64,000 bases of DNA from Alphaproteobacteria bacterium (GTDB lineage: Bacteria; Pseudomonadota; Alphaproteobacteria; Sphingomonadales; Kordiimonadaceae): the NCBI GenBank assembly GCA_013372975.1, contig JABXIS010000003.1:62001-126000 (forward strand). Direction: 5' to 3'. Numbering within the stretch: position 1 is the first letter of the stretch; each line of letters begins with the position of its first letter. The translations under genes and the position numbers were made by a program. The notes under the pieces were generated by a model, which ran no database searches, had not been told where the DNA came from, and saw nothing but the letters and a program-made list of their open reading frames with translations. Shown here piece after piece: positions 1-10,224 of the stretch.

Positions 1-29
1 CCTTAAGCCTTCCTTAAAGTCCGTGTCGC

Positions 30-1316
30 CTAACGCTTCGAATTCATTACAGCATGCCTCACCCGACGTATCAGCAAAAATGTAGTCAACAGCACAAAGG
101 GGGCGGCGATGCCCGTAGAGATACCAACGTCGATGGGTACGCCGCCTGCCTTCATCGCCTTCAGAGCCATTGCAATAATTCCAAGGGCATAATAGCTAAT
201 TGCTACCACGGAAAGACCTTCAACGGTTTCCTGCAACCTCAACTGCACCCGGGCCCGCCTGTTCATGGAAGCAAGCAACGCCTTGTTTTGACGCTGAGAA
301 TCAAGCTCAACTTGTGTCCGTAGGAGGCCGGCCGCCCTGTCGACACGTCGTGCTAATTCGGCCAATCTTTTGGATGCGGCATCGCACGTTCGCATCGCAG
401 GCACCAAATGGCGCTCAAGAAAGCTGGAAAGCCTCTGGCTTCCTGGGATGCGGCCTTCCCTGGTTTCTTGAAAACGCCGTTCAACTAGTGAGTGGTAAGC
501 TTTTGCCGCAGAAAACCTGAAGCTTGTTTTTGCCACTAAATGTTCTGTTCGCGCAGCCAACTTCAAAAGGCTATTCAAGTGCAACTCTGCATCTTCACCT
601 TCAACAGAACCCGCCATCTGGGCCACTGTATCCTTCAAGGTTGCTTCAATATCGGCAGATTGTGCCATCACATCCCTCGCGACAGGAAGCGCCATCAACG
701 CGAGATGCCCATAGGTGAAAACCTCGACCATACGCTGAACAAGTCGCCCGGTCCGATTCTCTGAAAGGTCATCACAAATCAGCGCCAAACGCATGAAACT
801 ATCATCATGAATTCGAAAATCGGACCAAGCGCTGGACCGGCTCCCTGAAACCTTGCTGCCCGCCACGTCTTTGTGCCAGAAAGGCGCAAAACAGGCTTCC
901 TTGGATTGCTCGTCATTTGCGTCCACCAACTCGATATTCAGGGCCACGACCATGTCACCGGGGATATTCTGAAACCAATTGGAAGGAAGTGCCTCTGCTG
1001 CGGCAACAGTAAAAGGTATGTCACGCCCACTTTTTACCGCCACAGTGTAGGATGTAAATTCGGTGTGACGCTCCCATTTCAGGAAGAATGCGCCAAAATC
1101 TGCCATATGGTGCCGCCCGCCTTTTGGGGGCCTTGCTACGCCGAATGTATCACATAACTGTTCCAGATGACGCCGATCACGCCGCCCGCCATCCTCACCC
1201 GACATATAGGCAAAGTGACTAATTCTAGCCGGGGCCCTCAAACTAAAGGCAGGGCGCCCATGTAGTTCCTTATTTATGTCCACCCGAACCGGATCAGACA
1301 GGAAGGAAATATCCAT
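30..1316 (-). CDS. DUF3422 family membrane-anchored protein
   Basis: This 428-residue protein starts with the DUF3422 hallmark, an N-terminal stretch reading ELHGRPAFSLRAPARISHFA, where the family has a similar ELHARP...PARVSHLA segment. The middle is helical and the C-terminus holds two hydrophobic segments (about residues 370-390 and 398-416) followed by a basic tail, so it is probably anchored in the inner membrane by its C-terminus. I chose the ATG at 1316 because GGAGAG lies 7 nt upstream; an upstream in-frame TTG (1331) overlaps that site. It stands alone and is divergent from the monooxygenase gene, with 189 bp between them. The family has no established function. Confidence 0.85.
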   Translation of the reverse strand: MDISFLSDPVRVDINKELHGRPAFSLRAPARISHFAYMSGEDGGRRDRRHLEQLCDTFGVARPPKGGRHHMADFGAFFLKWERHTEFTSYTVAVKSGRDIPFTVAAAEALPSNWFQNIPGDMVVALNIELVDANDEQSKEACFAPFWHKDVAGSKVSGSRSSAWSDFRIHDDSFMRLALICDDLSENRTGRLVQRMVEVFTYGHLALMALPVARDVMAQSADIEATLKDTVAQMAGSVEGEDAELHLNSLLKLAARTEHLVAKTSFRFSAAKAYHSLVERRFQETREGRIPGSQRLSSFLERHLVPAMRTCDAASKRLAELARRVDRAAGLLRTQVELDSQRQNKALLASMNRRARVQLRLQETVEGLSVVAISYYALGIIAMALKAMKAGGVPIDVGISTGIAAPFVLLTTFLLIRRVRHAVMNSKR

Positions 1317-1505
1317 TACCACTCTCTCCAAGCATGTGAGAGAGTCCTACCCCAAGAATGTTGCCCGCCAGCACTTTAGCCATTAAGGCCAATAGTTGCG
1401 CGCTGGATTTTCTTAGTTTGCCATTAAATTTGACTAAGCTGACAGAAGCACCCTTTACAATTTAATGTCTTCAATTAATATCTGCGAAAGGGGAGAGAGA
1501 TATTC

Positions 1506-2978
1506 ATGGCAGATGGTGCATCATTCAACCAGCGAAAACCAAAAGTGGCCATCGTCGGTGCCGGACTTTCTGGGCTATGTATGGCAATCAAGCTTAAAGA
1601 AGCTGGCATTGAGAATATACATATCTACGAAAAGGCAAATCAGGTCGGCGGCACCTGGCGCGACAACACCTATCCCGGCGTAGCCTGCGATGTACCTAGC
1701 CATCTGTATAGTTTTTCGTTTGCGCCGAAGCCCGATTGGAGCATGGTCTTCAGCCCGGGCGGGGAAATCCAAAGTTACATTGAAACTGTAGTCGAAAAAT
1801 TCAGCCTTTCGCCTCACATCCGTTTCAGTTCAGAACTTACACGAGCTGAATGGCGTGAAAATCAATGGCATCTCGAGTTTGCGTCTGGCCTGACGACCAA
1901 GGCAGATTTTCTTGTAAACGGCATGGGAGGGCTTCATGTTCCCAGCTACCCGGATATCCCGGGACAAGAGGCGTTTAAAGGTACCAGTTTTCACACGGCC
2001 AAATGGAACCATGATCACGACTTGAGGGGAAAACGTGTCGCGGTGATCGGGACGGCAGCCAGCGCCATACAACTCATTCCCGAGATAGTAGACAAAGTTG
2101 CGCATCTAGATGTCTATCAGCGGACGCCCAATTGGATCGTTTCACGACCCTTTATGGCCTACCCAGAACGATGGAAGAAACGTTTCACCCGATTCCCTTG
2201 GCTGGAAAAGCTGCACAGGCTGCAGATATACCTGACCTTTGAAATGCGCTTTCCTTTGTTCAGGCGTAGTCCCTTTTGGTCTAGGCGGGCGACCAAGATG
2301 TTTTTTGACCATCTGGAATCCCAAGTATCTGACCCAAGTCTCAGAGAAAAACTAACCCCAGATTACCCCATTGGATGCAAACGCATTCTTGCGTCGGACA
2401 GCTATTTCCCTGCACTGCAGAGAAAACATGTTGATCTGATTACGGACGGCATTCAACGCGTTACACCAAACGGTATTCTTGCGCAGGATGGTGTCGAACG
2501 GCCCGTGGACACCATTATTTACGCCACTGGCTTCAAACCATGGGATCAGGTAGAAGGGCTCACGATTAAAGGCCGTGATGGCTTGGATATCCAGGACTAT
2601 CTGGCCGACGGCATCAGGGCACACCGCACTGTCACCATGCCAGGTTTCCCCAATCTGTTTATGCTTTTAGGGCCTAACAGTGGGCTTGGGCACAACAGTG
2701 TGATTGTCATGATCGAAGCACAGGTTGCCTACATCGTTCAGGCCATTCAGGAAACACTGAAAGCGGGGGCTATTTCAATAGAACCGAAATCCGCTGCGGC
2801 CGACGCTTTCGACATGCAACTTCAAGACGACCTTACAGGGACCGTATGGGCCGGTCATTGCAAAAGCTGGTATCAGGGCGACGATGGCAGAATCTATACC
2901 TTATGGCCCTGGTCTACCGTTCGTTACCGCAGGGAAATGAAAAAGCTCAAGCGCTCGGAATATGATTTCGCGTCCTAA
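1506..2978 (+). CDS. Flavin-containing monooxygenase, Baeyer-Villiger type
   Basis: This 490-residue FAD/NADPH enzyme has an N-terminal Rossmann motif GAGLSGL (about residues 18-24). It is followed by GGTWRDNTYPGVACDVPSHLY, typical of Baeyer-Villiger and related class B monooxygenases. The fingerprint F-K-G-x-x-F-H-T-x-x-W lies near residues 157-167, and a second nucleotide-binding motif GTAASA near 182. Members insert oxygen next to ketones or oxidise soft heteroatoms; the substrate cannot be read from the sequence. The start ATG has a GGGGAGAG site about 9 nt upstream. The gene is monocistronic and convergent with tolB, sharing the intergenic terminator region. Confidence 0.9.
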   Translation: MADGASFNQRKPKVAIVGAGLSGLCMAIKLKEAGIENIHIYEKANQVGGTWRDNTYPGVACDVPSHLYSFSFAPKPDWSMVFSPGGEIQSYIETVVEKFSLSPHIRFSSELTRAEWRENQWHLEFASGLTTKADFLVNGMGGLHVPSYPDIPGQEAFKGTSFHTAKWNHDHDLRGKRVAVIGTAASAIQLIPEIVDKVAHLDVYQRTPNWIVSRPFMAYPERWKKRFTRFPWLEKLHRLQIYLTFEMRFPLFRRSPFWSRRATKMFFDHLESQVSDPSLREKLTPDYPIGCKRILASDSYFPALQRKHVDLITDGIQRVTPNGILAQDGVERPVDTIIYATGFKPWDQVEGLTIKGRDGLDIQDYLADGIRAHRTVTMPGFPNLFMLLGPNSGLGHNSVIVMIEAQVAYIVQAIQETLKAGAISIEPKSAAADAFDMQLQDDLTGTVWAGHCKSWYQGDDGRIYTLWPWSTVRYRREMKKLKRSEYDFAS

Positions 2979-3014
2979 TCCTTAACTGGCCAAAACAGAT
3001 AGTCCCGCAGGCCA

Positions 3015-3044
3015 CAAAAAGGGCTACTCATTTTGAGCAGCCCT
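3015..3044 (-). terminator. Rho-independent terminator of the tol operon
   Basis: An 11-bp stem (3020-3030 with 3034-3044, one mismatch) has a 3-nt loop. Read on the minus strand it is followed by TTTTTG, directly after the tolB stop. It closes the tol operon and may also help stop the convergent monooxygenase transcript. Confidence 0.8.
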
Positions 3045-3053
3045 GTGTTCCTA

Positions 3054-4415
3054 TTATTGCTGACGCGTGGTTACCGGCAAAGGCGGAGACCAAGCCGGAT
3101 CTGACGCATCAAACGGTGTTGGCACCTGGCGCTCATTGTAGCCGGTTAGATCCACGCTCCAGAGACTGGGTTTGCCGCCATTGGCGCCCTGATTGTATGG
3201 TGGCGTACGGAAAAACATCAGCACACGGCCATTGGGAGACCATGTTGGTCCTTCATCCTGATAGGCATCGGTCAGCAGGCGTTCGCCAGATCCATCAGGC
3301 CGCATTACACCGATGCGGAACTTGCCATCACCTATCTTGGTAAATGCAATAAGATCACCGCGCGGTGACCAGACCGGTGTGGCATACCGCCCGCGGCCAA
3401 AACTGATGCGCTGCACGTTGCGACCATCCGCATCCATCACATAGAGCTGCTGGCTCCCTCCTCTATCCGAGTTGAAAACAATGCGGCGACCGTCCGGCGA
3501 ATAGGACGGCGACGTATCAATGCCTGGATCGTCTGTCAGCCGGGTTTCGCGGCGCGTACGCAGGTCCATGACATAAACGTCCGAATTCCCATCTTCCGCA
3601 AGGCTCATAACCACCTTGTTGCCATCGGGCGAAAAACGGGGCGCGAACGTCATATTCGGAAAATCACCCAACACTTCAAAACGGTTGGTGAGGATATTGA
3701 AAAGATAGACGCGCGGGCGATTGTTGAAATAGCTGAGAAAAGTAATTTCCTGCCGGTTAGGCGAGAACCGTGGGGTAAGCACCAGATAGCTGCCGTCTGT
3801 CAGAAATTGCTGGTTGGCACCATCCTGATCCATAATCGCCAGGCGTTTTGTCCGATTGAGCGGATCGCCCTGCTCTGCGATATAAACGATACGAGTATCG
3901 AAATAGCCTTCTTCACCTGTAAGGCGGCTGTAGATCCGATCAGAGATTACATGGGCAATCCGGCGCCAGTTGGAAACCGGAGTCGTATAGCCCACCCCTT
4001 CCATCTGCACTTCACCAACCACATCCCAAAGGCGGAATTCCACCCGCAGGTTGCCATTAGGTAGCATGTTTAATCGACCAGTCACCAAGGCCTGCACCGC
4101 CAGCGGTCGCCATGCTGCGAAACGGGGGCGCGTGGGTGCAGCTGTTATCTTTTCGATATAGGCGTTTTGATCGACAGCACGGAAGAGGCCCGTAGAAATC
4201 AAGTTTGATGTAATCACCTGCCCGATACTGGCACCAATATCAGAGAGCTTGCCGGTGGGTGTTTCCACGTCCTCAACGGGGGCGAAATCGGGAACAGCAA
4301 TTGGAACAGGATCAACAGTTGCCCGTTTCACATCAACGACCAAAGACTGGGCATTTAGCGCCCCTGTCAAAGCCATCATCATTACTATCAGTACGCCAAT
4401 GCGTCCAAACGCCAT
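3054..4415 (-). CDS. tolB: TolB, periplasmic beta-propeller of the Tol-Pal system
   Basis: TolB (453 residues) carries a cleavable signal peptide ([20 protein letters not shown], cut after NAQ). An N-terminal alpha/beta domain precedes a six-bladed propeller with repeated PxFSPDGxK-like blades ([35 protein letters not shown]). In the family it sits in the periplasm and links Pal to TolA during outer-membrane constriction at division. The ATG at 4415 is preferred because it begins the signal peptide and has GAGAGA upstream; an in-frame TTG at 4457 would overlap tolA. It is the last gene of the operon; no pal or cpoB follows. Confidence 0.95.
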   Translation of the reverse strand: MAFGRIGVLIVMMMALTGALNAQSLVVDVKRATVDPVPIAVPDFAPVEDVETPTGKLSDIGASIGQVITSNLISTGLFRAVDQNAYIEKITAAPTRPRFAAWRPLAVQALVTGRLNMLPNGNLRVEFRLWDVVGEVQMEGVGYTTPVSNWRRIAHVISDRIYSRLTGEEGYFDTRIVYIAEQGDPLNRTKRLAIMDQDGANQQFLTDGSYLVLTPRFSPNRQEITFLSYFNNRPRVYLFNILTNRFEVLGDFPNMTFAPRFSPDGNKVVMSLAEDGNSDVYVMDLRTRRETRLTDDPGIDTSPSYSPDGRRIVFNSDRGGSQQLYVMDADGRNVQRISFGRGRYATPVWSPRGDLIAFTKIGDGKFRIGVMRPDGSGERLLTDAYQDEGPTWSPNGRVLMFFRTPPYNQGANGGKPSLWSVDLTGYNERQVPTPFDASDPAWSPPLPVTTRQQ

Positions 4416-4428
4416 CGTTTTTCTCTCT

Positions 4429-5298
4429 CTATCCGCCCAAAAACTCTTTTGGATCAAAATTGAAAATTATCGATTGTGTATTAGTTTGTTGCAAAAACTC
4501 TACGGCTTCCGGATATGGAGCGCACAACTGCACTGCGCGCCTTGCACTTTCTGCGAATACCCGGAAAAAAGCTCGATCAGGATCGTTCAGATTGCCTACG
4601 TCAACATACTCCGGCGGCCTGAGAAGTTCGCCACCACTTCCAACCCAGATACGCAGTTTCACATTCATGTCCTGCACGCCTTTGGCGCCGGTCGGAAATG
4701 TCCAGCAGGAGCTCATCTTGTTGGATAGCGCATCTTGCAAAGACGCCATGGCCATACGGCCCCGAATGCCGGCCAGAAGGTCAGGTTTCGCTTCTTCTTT
4801 CTGCTCTACCTTTTCTTCTTTTTCTTCCTCATCCTGTGGCGCCTGCTCTTGTTCTTCCTTCATCGAGCGGTCAATCAGCGCTGCGATCCGGCTGGACTTC
4901 AGGCGTGATGGCGGTTTGGGCTTTGAATTGGGCCGCACGCGCGCTACCAGGCGCTGCCTCTCCGTCACCTCTGGTTTCGGCTTGGGTTTTGGCTTCAAAA
5001 CCTCGCGTTCGGGCTTGGCGTCAGGTAGAGGCACAGCATCCGACGGTGCGTTTGCGGCCACCTCTTCGCGAGCATAATTAGGCTGCTGCCTGGAAGAAGG
5101 GGCTTGCTCTTGCGGCGTTTTTTCTGGTTCAGGCGCAACCACCTGAGTCTTTTCGCCGATCTTAACAAACTCAACAGCTATAGGTGCTGGTGGGCTGGGG
5201 CGATCCACAGAAAAATCAGGCAAACCAACCAACGCCACAACCGCCACACCAACATGCAGCGATACAGACATAGCCCAGCCGATTGTCTCTGACTTCAC
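4429..5298 (-). CDS. tolA: TolA, energy-transducing inner-membrane protein
   Basis: The 289-residue protein has one N-terminal transmembrane segment (about 9-28). It is followed by a Pro/Lys/Glu-rich region with KPKPKPK runs and a charged helical stretch ([20 protein letters not shown]). The C-terminal domain carries the TolA/TonB-type fold, with a Cys in MSSCWTFP and another in VQLCAPYPE. TolA spans the periplasm and passes proton-motive force from TolQR to TolB/Pal. The first codons are TTG-GTG; I give the GTG at 5298, but the TTG at 5301 has slightly better spacing to AGGG. It lies 18 bp after tolR and 13 bp before tolB. Confidence 0.9.
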   Translation of the reverse strand: MKSETIGWAMSVSLHVGVAVVALVGLPDFSVDRPSPPAPIAVEFVKIGEKTQVVAPEPEKTPQEQAPSSRQQPNYAREEVAANAPSDAVPLPDAKPEREVLKPKPKPKPEVTERQRLVARVRPNSKPKPPSRLKSSRIAALIDRSMKEEQEQAPQDEEEKEEKVEQKEEAKPDLLAGIRGRMAMASLQDALSNKMSSCWTFPTGAKGVQDMNVKLRIWVGSGGELLRPPEYVDVGNLNDPDRAFFRVFAESARRAVQLCAPYPEAVEFLQQTNTQSIIFNFDPKEFLGG

Positions 5299-5316
5299 CA
5301 AAACTTAAACCCTGGC

Positions 5317-5757
5317 TTACTTTTGTTCCGCAATCAGTGCGACCTTGGTATAGCCCGCCGCATTGATTGCTCCGATCACTTCCATGACACGCCCATAGTC
5401 GAGCCTTGTATCGCCACGTACATAGATACGAGTATCCCTGCTCTCACCGGAAATTGCGCTCAGGCGCGGGATCAGTTCATCAATGCCAACTTCAGTGTCG
5501 ACAATGAATATGGCACCATTTTGATCGATGGAGATTTCGAGCGGCTTGCTGTCCTGCGGCAGCGGCTTGGCCGCGGCCTTTGGCAGGTCTACCGGCACAC
5601 CCGCGGTCAGTAAAGGCGCGGTCACCATAAACACGATCAACAGCACCAGCATCACGTCCACAAAGGGCGTTACGTTTATTTCTGCAAGGGGCTGGTATCT
5701 TCCGCGTCTCCGGCGCGCGCCCTCAAGTCGTCCACCCGAAGTTACAGTCGCACCCAT
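5317..5757 (-). CDS. tolR: TolR, ExbD/TolR biopolymer transport protein
   Basis: This 146-residue protein has the ExbD/TolR signature INVTPFVDVMLVLLIVFMV as its single transmembrane helix (about 27-48). The helix includes the conserved Asp needed for proton use. A periplasmic domain follows, ending in YTKVALIAEQK. TolR forms the TolQ-TolR motor that drives TolA. The gene starts 2 bp after the tolQ stop, consistent with translational coupling. Confidence 0.95.
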   Translation of the reverse strand: MGATVTSGGRLEGARRRRGRYQPLAEINVTPFVDVMLVLLIVFMVTAPLLTAGVPVDLPKAAAKPLPQDSKPLEISIDQNGAIFIVDTEVGIDELIPRLSAISGESRDTRIYVRGDTRLDYGRVMEVIGAINAAGYTKVALIAEQK

Positions 5758-5759
5758 GT

Positions 5760-6482
5760 TTAATGCCCCTGTTCGTCAAGTTGGCGGGAGAGGATGGCCG
5801 CGAACTCGTCGGAGAAACCTTCAACACGGCCCGCATATCGGCCAAGATCAGTAGAAAGCTTGTTGTAAGCAATCACCGCAGGGATCGCCGCTACAAGCCC
5901 AAGCGCGGTTGCAAGCAATGCCTCCGCAATACCAGGCGCCACAGTCGCGAGCGATGTATCGCTTGCCGTCGCGATAGACGTAAAGCTGTTCATAATGCCC
6001 CATACAGTGCCGAAAAGGCCTACAAAGGGCGCTGCAGAGCCAATGGTCGCCAGATAGCCAACCTGCCCCTCAAGGCGTTCCATTTCGCGGCTGGTGGTCA
6101 CATGCATGGCCTTATAGATACGGTCCTGTACTGTCAGCTTGTCCACACCCGCGGCGCGTTTGGAAAGACTGCGCTGCCATTCGCGCATAGCCGCTACAAA
6201 AACCGCCGCTAGCGGATGGTTAGGAGAGGCCTTGATGCTGTTATATAGATCATCGAGGCTGCCACCAGACCAGAAGCGATCTTCAAACTCATTGGCTTTT
6301 CCTCGTGCCTCTTTCACACGCACCCATGTATTGAAGATGATCGACCAACTCCAGAAGCTTGCGGCCAGAAGCATGATCATAACTGCCTGCACAATAAAGT
6401 CGGCCTGCAGGAACATACCCATGATCGAAAAATCAGGTGCGTTACCACCAAGTTGAACAGCTTCTACGCTTTGGGCCTGCAT
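5760..6482 (-). CDS. tolQ: TolQ, proton-channel subunit of Tol-Pal
   Basis: The 240-residue MotA/TolQ/ExbB-family inner-membrane protein has an N-terminal transmembrane segment (about 18-40). Two further segments lie around VGYLATIGSAAPFVGLFGTV and the run ALLATALGLVAAIPAVIAYN. The start at 6482 forms a TGATG overlap with the ybgC stop and has GGGGAG upstream, so the longer in-frame extension into ybgC is not used. Together with TolR it harvests proton flow to energise TolA. Confidence 0.95.
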   Translation of the reverse strand: MQAQSVEAVQLGGNAPDFSIMGMFLQADFIVQAVMIMLLAASFWSWSIIFNTWVRVKEARGKANEFEDRFWSGGSLDDLYNSIKASPNHPLAAVFVAAMREWQRSLSKRAAGVDKLTVQDRIYKAMHVTTSREMERLEGQVGYLATIGSAAPFVGLFGTVWGIMNSFTSIATASDTSLATVAPGIAEALLATALGLVAAIPAVIAYNKLSTDLGRYAGRVEGFSDEFAAILSRQLDEQGH

Positions 6483-6982
6483 CAAACTCTCCCCATTACT
6501 TGATCTTGTTTGGCTTCCGCCGCTTCGTCCATCCAGTCCTGCCAGCACTTTTTGGCAGAATTGGGCCAACGGCGTGGCCTGCCATCATTTCCAATCACAG
6601 CCACTAAAACCTCAGCCTCAGCAACCAGTTCATCATCCCTAGTGATCCATTGTTTCACTTCGATGGCGGCGGCTCGCACGCGAGTGACCATTGAGTGCCC
6701 CATCAGCACGTCGCCGACCTTGGCTTGGCGGTGATAGCGAATATTGATGTTGGAAACCACATAGGTAAGCGGCCCACCCTCGGATTCAGGCAGGTCAAAC
6801 AGATAGTTAACATCTGCAGAGGTGTCGCGGATACTTTCCGTACGCACGCGCTCGAAAAAACTGACATAACGGCCGTGATATACCATTCCGCCCACATCAG
6901 TATCTTCATAATAGACTCGGATCGGGAAGTGAAAAACGCCGTCCTCCCAGGCCCCTTCTGCGGTTTGCGGTTTAGCCATCAT
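6482..6982 (-). CDS. ybgC: YbgC-family acyl-CoA thioesterase (tol-pal associated)
   Basis: This 166-residue hot-dog-fold thioesterase has the family active-site motif [19 protein letters not shown] near residues 27-46, with the catalytic Asp at its start. YbgC enzymes hydrolyse acyl-CoAs, act near phospholipid synthesis, and precede tolQ in most proteobacteria. The start ATG overlaps the ruvB stop by ATGA. The neighbouring ATG at 6979 is also possible. Confidence 0.92.
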   Translation of the reverse strand: MMAKPQTAEGAWEDGVFHFPIRVYYEDTDVGGMVYHGRYVSFFERVRTESIRDTSADVNYLFDLPESEGGPLTYVVSNINIRYHRQAKVGDVLMGHSMVTRVRAAAIEVKQWITRDDELVAEAEVLVAVIGNDGRPRRWPNSAKKCWQDWMDEAAEAKQDQVMGRV

Positions 6983-8022
6983 TTCCCCAACATATCCAAT
7001 TGGTTACCATCTTTTCCCGGTGGTGGCGTCAGCCCCAGATGTTTCCACCCATCGGGCGACAGCATGCGCCCGCGCGGCGTACGTTGAACGAGGCCAATCT
7101 GCATCAGATAGGGCTCGATAATATCCTCAATTGCGTCACGCGGTTCCGATAGTGCGGCAGCCAGAGTTTCGATGCCCACTGGTCCACCCGTGTAAGTAAC
7201 ACCGATACAGTGAAGATAGCGGCGATCCATGGTGTCGAGGCCCAGATTATCCACCTGAAGGCGGGTGAGCGCAGCATCAGCGTGTGGCGCATCAACGACA
7301 TCTTTTTCGGCAACCAGCGCAAAATCCCGTACCCGCCGGAGCAAACGCCCGGCAATACGCGGGGTGCCGCGGGACCGAGCGGCCACTTCGCGGGCGCCGT
7401 CCTCGGTCATCTTCAAATCCAGCAGCCGGGCACCACGGCGCACCACTTCTGTAAGCTCTTCAGTGCTGTAGAATTCCAATCTCGTTGGGATACCGAAACG
7501 ATCCCTGAGAGGCTTGGTGATCAGGCCAGAGCGGGTAGTGGCGCCCACCAGTGTAAAAGGCGGCAAATCGATCCGTACCGAGCGCGCGGCGGGGCCCTCA
7601 CCGATGATCAGATCAAGCTGAAAATCCTCCATCGCAGGATAGAGAACTTCTTCCACCGCCGGGTTAAGTCTATGAATTTCATCAATAAAAAGAACATCCC
7701 GCTCTTGCAGGTTTGTGAGCAGTGCAGCCAAATCGCCAGCCTTGGAGATCACTGGCCCACTGGTGGCACGAAAATTCACACCAAGTTCACGTGCGACAAT
7801 TTGTGCGAGCGTGGTTTTCCCTAGGCCTGGCGGGCCAAAGAACAGGACATGATCCATCGCTTCAGCGCGCGCGCGGGCAGCACCAATGAATACTTCCAGA
7901 TTCTCTCGCGCCTGTTTCTGGCCGATAAAATCCTTAAGGGACTGCGGGCGCAGACCTGCGTCCAGTGTATCCCCACCGGTTTCCGCACGGTCTACCAAAC
8001 GATCCTGGTCGAGCTCGGTCAT
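6979..8022 (-). CDS. ruvB: RuvB, Holliday junction branch-migration helicase
   Basis: The 347-residue AAA+ motor has Walker [10 protein letters not shown] and Walker B LFIDEIHR. Also present are the sensor-1 segment [12 protein letters not shown], the arginine-finger region [11 protein letters not shown], and a C-terminal winged-helix domain ending in TPRGRML. The hexamers pump DNA through RuvA-bound four-way junctions. The start ATG overlaps the ruvA stop by ATGA. The RuvB N-terminal extension ([20 protein letters not shown]) is normal for alphaproteobacteria. Confidence 0.97.
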   Translation of the reverse strand: MTELDQDRLVDRAETGGDTLDAGLRPQSLKDFIGQKQARENLEVFIGAARARAEAMDHVLFFGPPGLGKTTLAQIVARELGVNFRATSGPVISKAGDLAALLTNLQERDVLFIDEIHRLNPAVEEVLYPAMEDFQLDLIIGEGPAARSVRIDLPPFTLVGATTRSGLITKPLRDRFGIPTRLEFYSTEELTEVVRRGARLLDLKMTEDGAREVAARSRGTPRIAGRLLRRVRDFALVAEKDVVDAPHADAALTRLQVDNLGLDTMDRRYLHCIGVTYTGGPVGIETLAAALSEPRDAIEDIIEPYLMQIGLVQRTPRGRMLSPDGWKHLGLTPPPGKDGNQLDMLGK

Positions 8023-8681
8023 AGGCTACTCAGCTCCTTCAAGGCCGCAGGCACAAGTTTCGCCACCGTAACATCTTCGCCCATATCGCTCAGTACCTTG
8101 GCGACAGCACCGTGGGCCTCCACGCGTTTATAACCCAAGTTGGTGAGCGCAGACACTGCATCTTCAAGCGCAGCTTGTTGCCCCGAACCATCATGGGCAC
8201 TCGGGGCACTACCATCCGTTTGGGCACTCTGGGCACTTCCCATAGTGCCCATTTGTGCCCCTTTCGGCTGGAACACAAGACCTGTGACCTTGTCCTTGAG
8301 CTCATTCACAATTCGCGTCGCCACTTTTGGCCCCACACCCTTGGCGCGAGACACCGCGGTTTTATCCTGAGCGGCGATAGCATTCTGAAGCTCGGTTGGC
8401 GACAATGCAGACAGGATCGCGAGACCAACTTTGGCCCCAACACCCTGAACAGATGTCAAAAGGCGGAACATGTCCCGCTCCATCACATCCACGAAACCAA
8501 ACAGCGTGATCGCATCTTCGCGTACCACGGTTTCGATGTGCATGCGGGCAGCTTCGCCCTGCCCCGGCAAGGACGACAGGCTGCGGCTCGAGCTGTGGAT
8601 AATATAGCCGACACCATTCACATCAATGATGGCCCAGTCTTCGCCCACGCTGTCCAGAATGCCTGTAAGTTTCGCGATCAA
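8019..8681 (-). CDS. ruvA: RuvA, Holliday junction-binding subunit
   Basis: RuvA (220 residues) shows the OB-fold domain I and two helix-hairpin-helix motifs ([17 protein letters not shown] and [16 protein letters not shown]). A C-terminal RuvB-contact domain follows ([20 protein letters not shown]). The linker between domains II and III is expanded with a Ser/Gly/Ala-rich stretch (about residues 139-168), encoded by GGGCACT repeats. The start codon is TTG, giving the usual MIAKLTG beginning, with GGGGAG 7 nt upstream; no ATG fits. It lies 20 bp after ruvC. Confidence 0.95.
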   Translation of the reverse strand: MIAKLTGILDSVGEDWAIIDVNGVGYIIHSSSRSLSSLPGQGEAARMHIETVVREDAITLFGFVDVMERDMFRLLTSVQGVGAKVGLAILSALSPTELQNAIAAQDKTAVSRAKGVGPKVATRIVNELKDKVTGLVFQPKGAQMGTMGSAQSAQTDGSAPSAHDGSGQQAALEDAVSALTNLGYKRVEAHGAVAKVLSDMGEDVTVAKLVPAALKELSSL

Positions 8682-8701
8682 AATACTGCTCCCCGATGCA
8701 C

Positions 8702-9178
8702 TTAAAACTTTGATGTCACATGATGCGCATGACAGATGGCAACTGCAAGTGCATCTGCGGCATCAGGGCCATTAATTTTCACGCCAGGCAACAGAACCTG
8801 CACCATGGCATCCACCTGTTCCTTGGCCGCATGGCCAACACCGACAACAGATTTTTTCACATGGTTCGGGGTATATTCGGCAACCGAGAGACCAGCACGC
8901 GCCGGGATCAAAAGCGCGACACCACGCGCCTGCCCAAGCTTGAGCGTGGAAGTGGGGTTTTTGTTGACGAAGGTTTCTTCCACAGCGCAGGACTGTGGCT
9001 GCCACTCGGCAATCACTTCCTCGAGGCCTTCAGCCAGTTCAAACAGCCGTTCAGCCAGGGATTTTTTGGGATCGGATTTGACAACACCGTTGGCCACGTG
9101 CGAGAGCCGCGTGCCCACGCTTTCCACAATCCCCCAACCTGTGTTTCTCAGGCCGGGATCAATCCCCAACAGCCTCAT
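8702..9178 (-). CDS. ruvC: RuvC, Holliday junction resolvase
   Basis: This 158-residue RNase H-fold endonuclease carries the expected acidic residues: Asp7 in [16 protein letters not shown], Glu in [10 protein letters not shown], and the Asp pair in [15 protein letters not shown]. It nicks RuvAB-bound junctions symmetrically. It starts at ATG 9178, 72 bp after yebC, and begins the ruvCAB block of the long minus-strand operon. Confidence 0.96.
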   Translation of the reverse strand: MRLLGIDPGLRNTGWGIVESVGTRLSHVANGVVKSDPKKSLAERLFELAEGLEEVIAEWQPQSCAVEETFVNKNPTSTLKLGQARGVALLIPARAGLSVAEYTPNHVKKSVVGVGHAAKEQVDAMVQVLLPGVKINGPDAADALAVAICHAHHVTSKF

Positions 9179-9250
9179 CCGTACGCATCCCCCTTGGTTC
9201 CGGAATCAAAAGGCCCACCCGACCATCGGGCAGGCCCATTGCATATTCGC

Positions 9251-10003
9251 CTATTCTGCTTCGAGCTCAGCAAGAACGCTTTCCGGGATCGTGTAGTTGC
9301 CATACACTGTCTGGACATCGTCATTATCTTCGAGCGCATCAATGAGGCGCATCATTTTCTCGGCACCATCTTTGTCCAGTTCGATCGGCTCTTTCGGCTT
9401 CCAGATCAGGTTGGCATTCTCGGGCTCGCGGCCCAGCGCGTCAGTGAGCGCGGAAACCACCGCGTTCAGGTCTGCCGCATCAGTATAGATGGCGTGGCCG
9501 TCCTCATCGCTTTCAACTTCATCAGCACCGGCTTCGAGTGCCGCTTCAAACATGGCATCGCCATCTGCAACATCAGCCGGGTAAGTGATCTCCCCCACAC
9601 GGTCGAACATGAAATTCACGCTGCCGCTTTCGCCCATGTTGCCGCCCGCCTTGTTAAAGATGGTACGAACGTCTGACGCTGTGCGATTGCGGTTATCGGT
9701 CAGCGCTTCCACAATCACACCAACACCGCCAGAGCCATAACCCTCATAGCGCATCTCGTCATAGTTCTCTGCGTCACCACCCGATGCTTTTGCAATCGCA
9801 CGCTCGATATTGTCTTTCGGCATGGATTGGGATTTGGCGTTCGCAACGGCCAGACGAAGGCGTGGATTGCTATCGATATCCTCGCCGCCCATCTTTGCAG
9901 CCACGGTAATTTCGCGGCTGAGCTTGGAGAAAATCTTGGAACGTTTTTTATCCTGCGCACCTTTGCGGTGCATAATGTTTTTAAATTTGGAATGGCCTGC
10001 CAT
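9251..10003 (-). CDS. yebC: YebC/PmpR family protein (TACO1 family)
   Basis: The 250-residue protein has the family start [20 protein letters not shown] and conserved [20 protein letters not shown]. The acidic C-terminal half ([10 protein letters not shown]) is also typical. Family members are described as transcription regulators, and more recently as factors that help ribosomes through polyproline stretches. The ATG at 10003 has GAGGG upstream. It is the first gene of the yebC-ruv-tol run; the promoter should lie between 10004 and about 10190. Confidence 0.93.
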   Translation of the reverse strand: MAGHSKFKNIMHRKGAQDKKRSKIFSKLSREITVAAKMGGEDIDSNPRLRLAVANAKSQSMPKDNIERAIAKASGGDAENYDEMRYEGYGSGGVGVIVEALTDNRNRTASDVRTIFNKAGGNMGESGSVNFMFDRVGEITYPADVADGDAMFEAALEAGADEVESDEDGHAIYTDAADLNAVVSALTDALGREPENANLIWKPKEPIELDKDGAEKMMRLIDALEDNDDVQTVYGNYTIPESVLAELEAE

Positions 10004-10224
10004 GGTTACCCTCTGATAGTGCCTGAAACGAAGGGCATGCCCGCACGTTTCGGAAATACTGTTTTTGAAAACCGGGCGGCGCGATTGCTGCCAGCCTCAG
10101 GTGGCCCTCTTCTTAGCAGATTTCAGCGGCTTGAACAGGGAAAAGTGCAGGATTTTCTCACTGGAAGAAGCCTCCAAACCATGTAAAGTTGGGCGGACCA
10201 CATTCAAACAGGCGGGAGCGGCAT

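Noticed and set aside
4259-5077. 272-codon plus-strand frame over tolB/tolA
   Set aside because: Ser-rich low-complexity translation that is the complement of the TolA Pro/Lys/Glu region.
8720-9676. 318-codon plus-strand frame across ruvC and yebC
   Set aside because: Crosses two conserved genes on the opposite strand and encodes no known motif.
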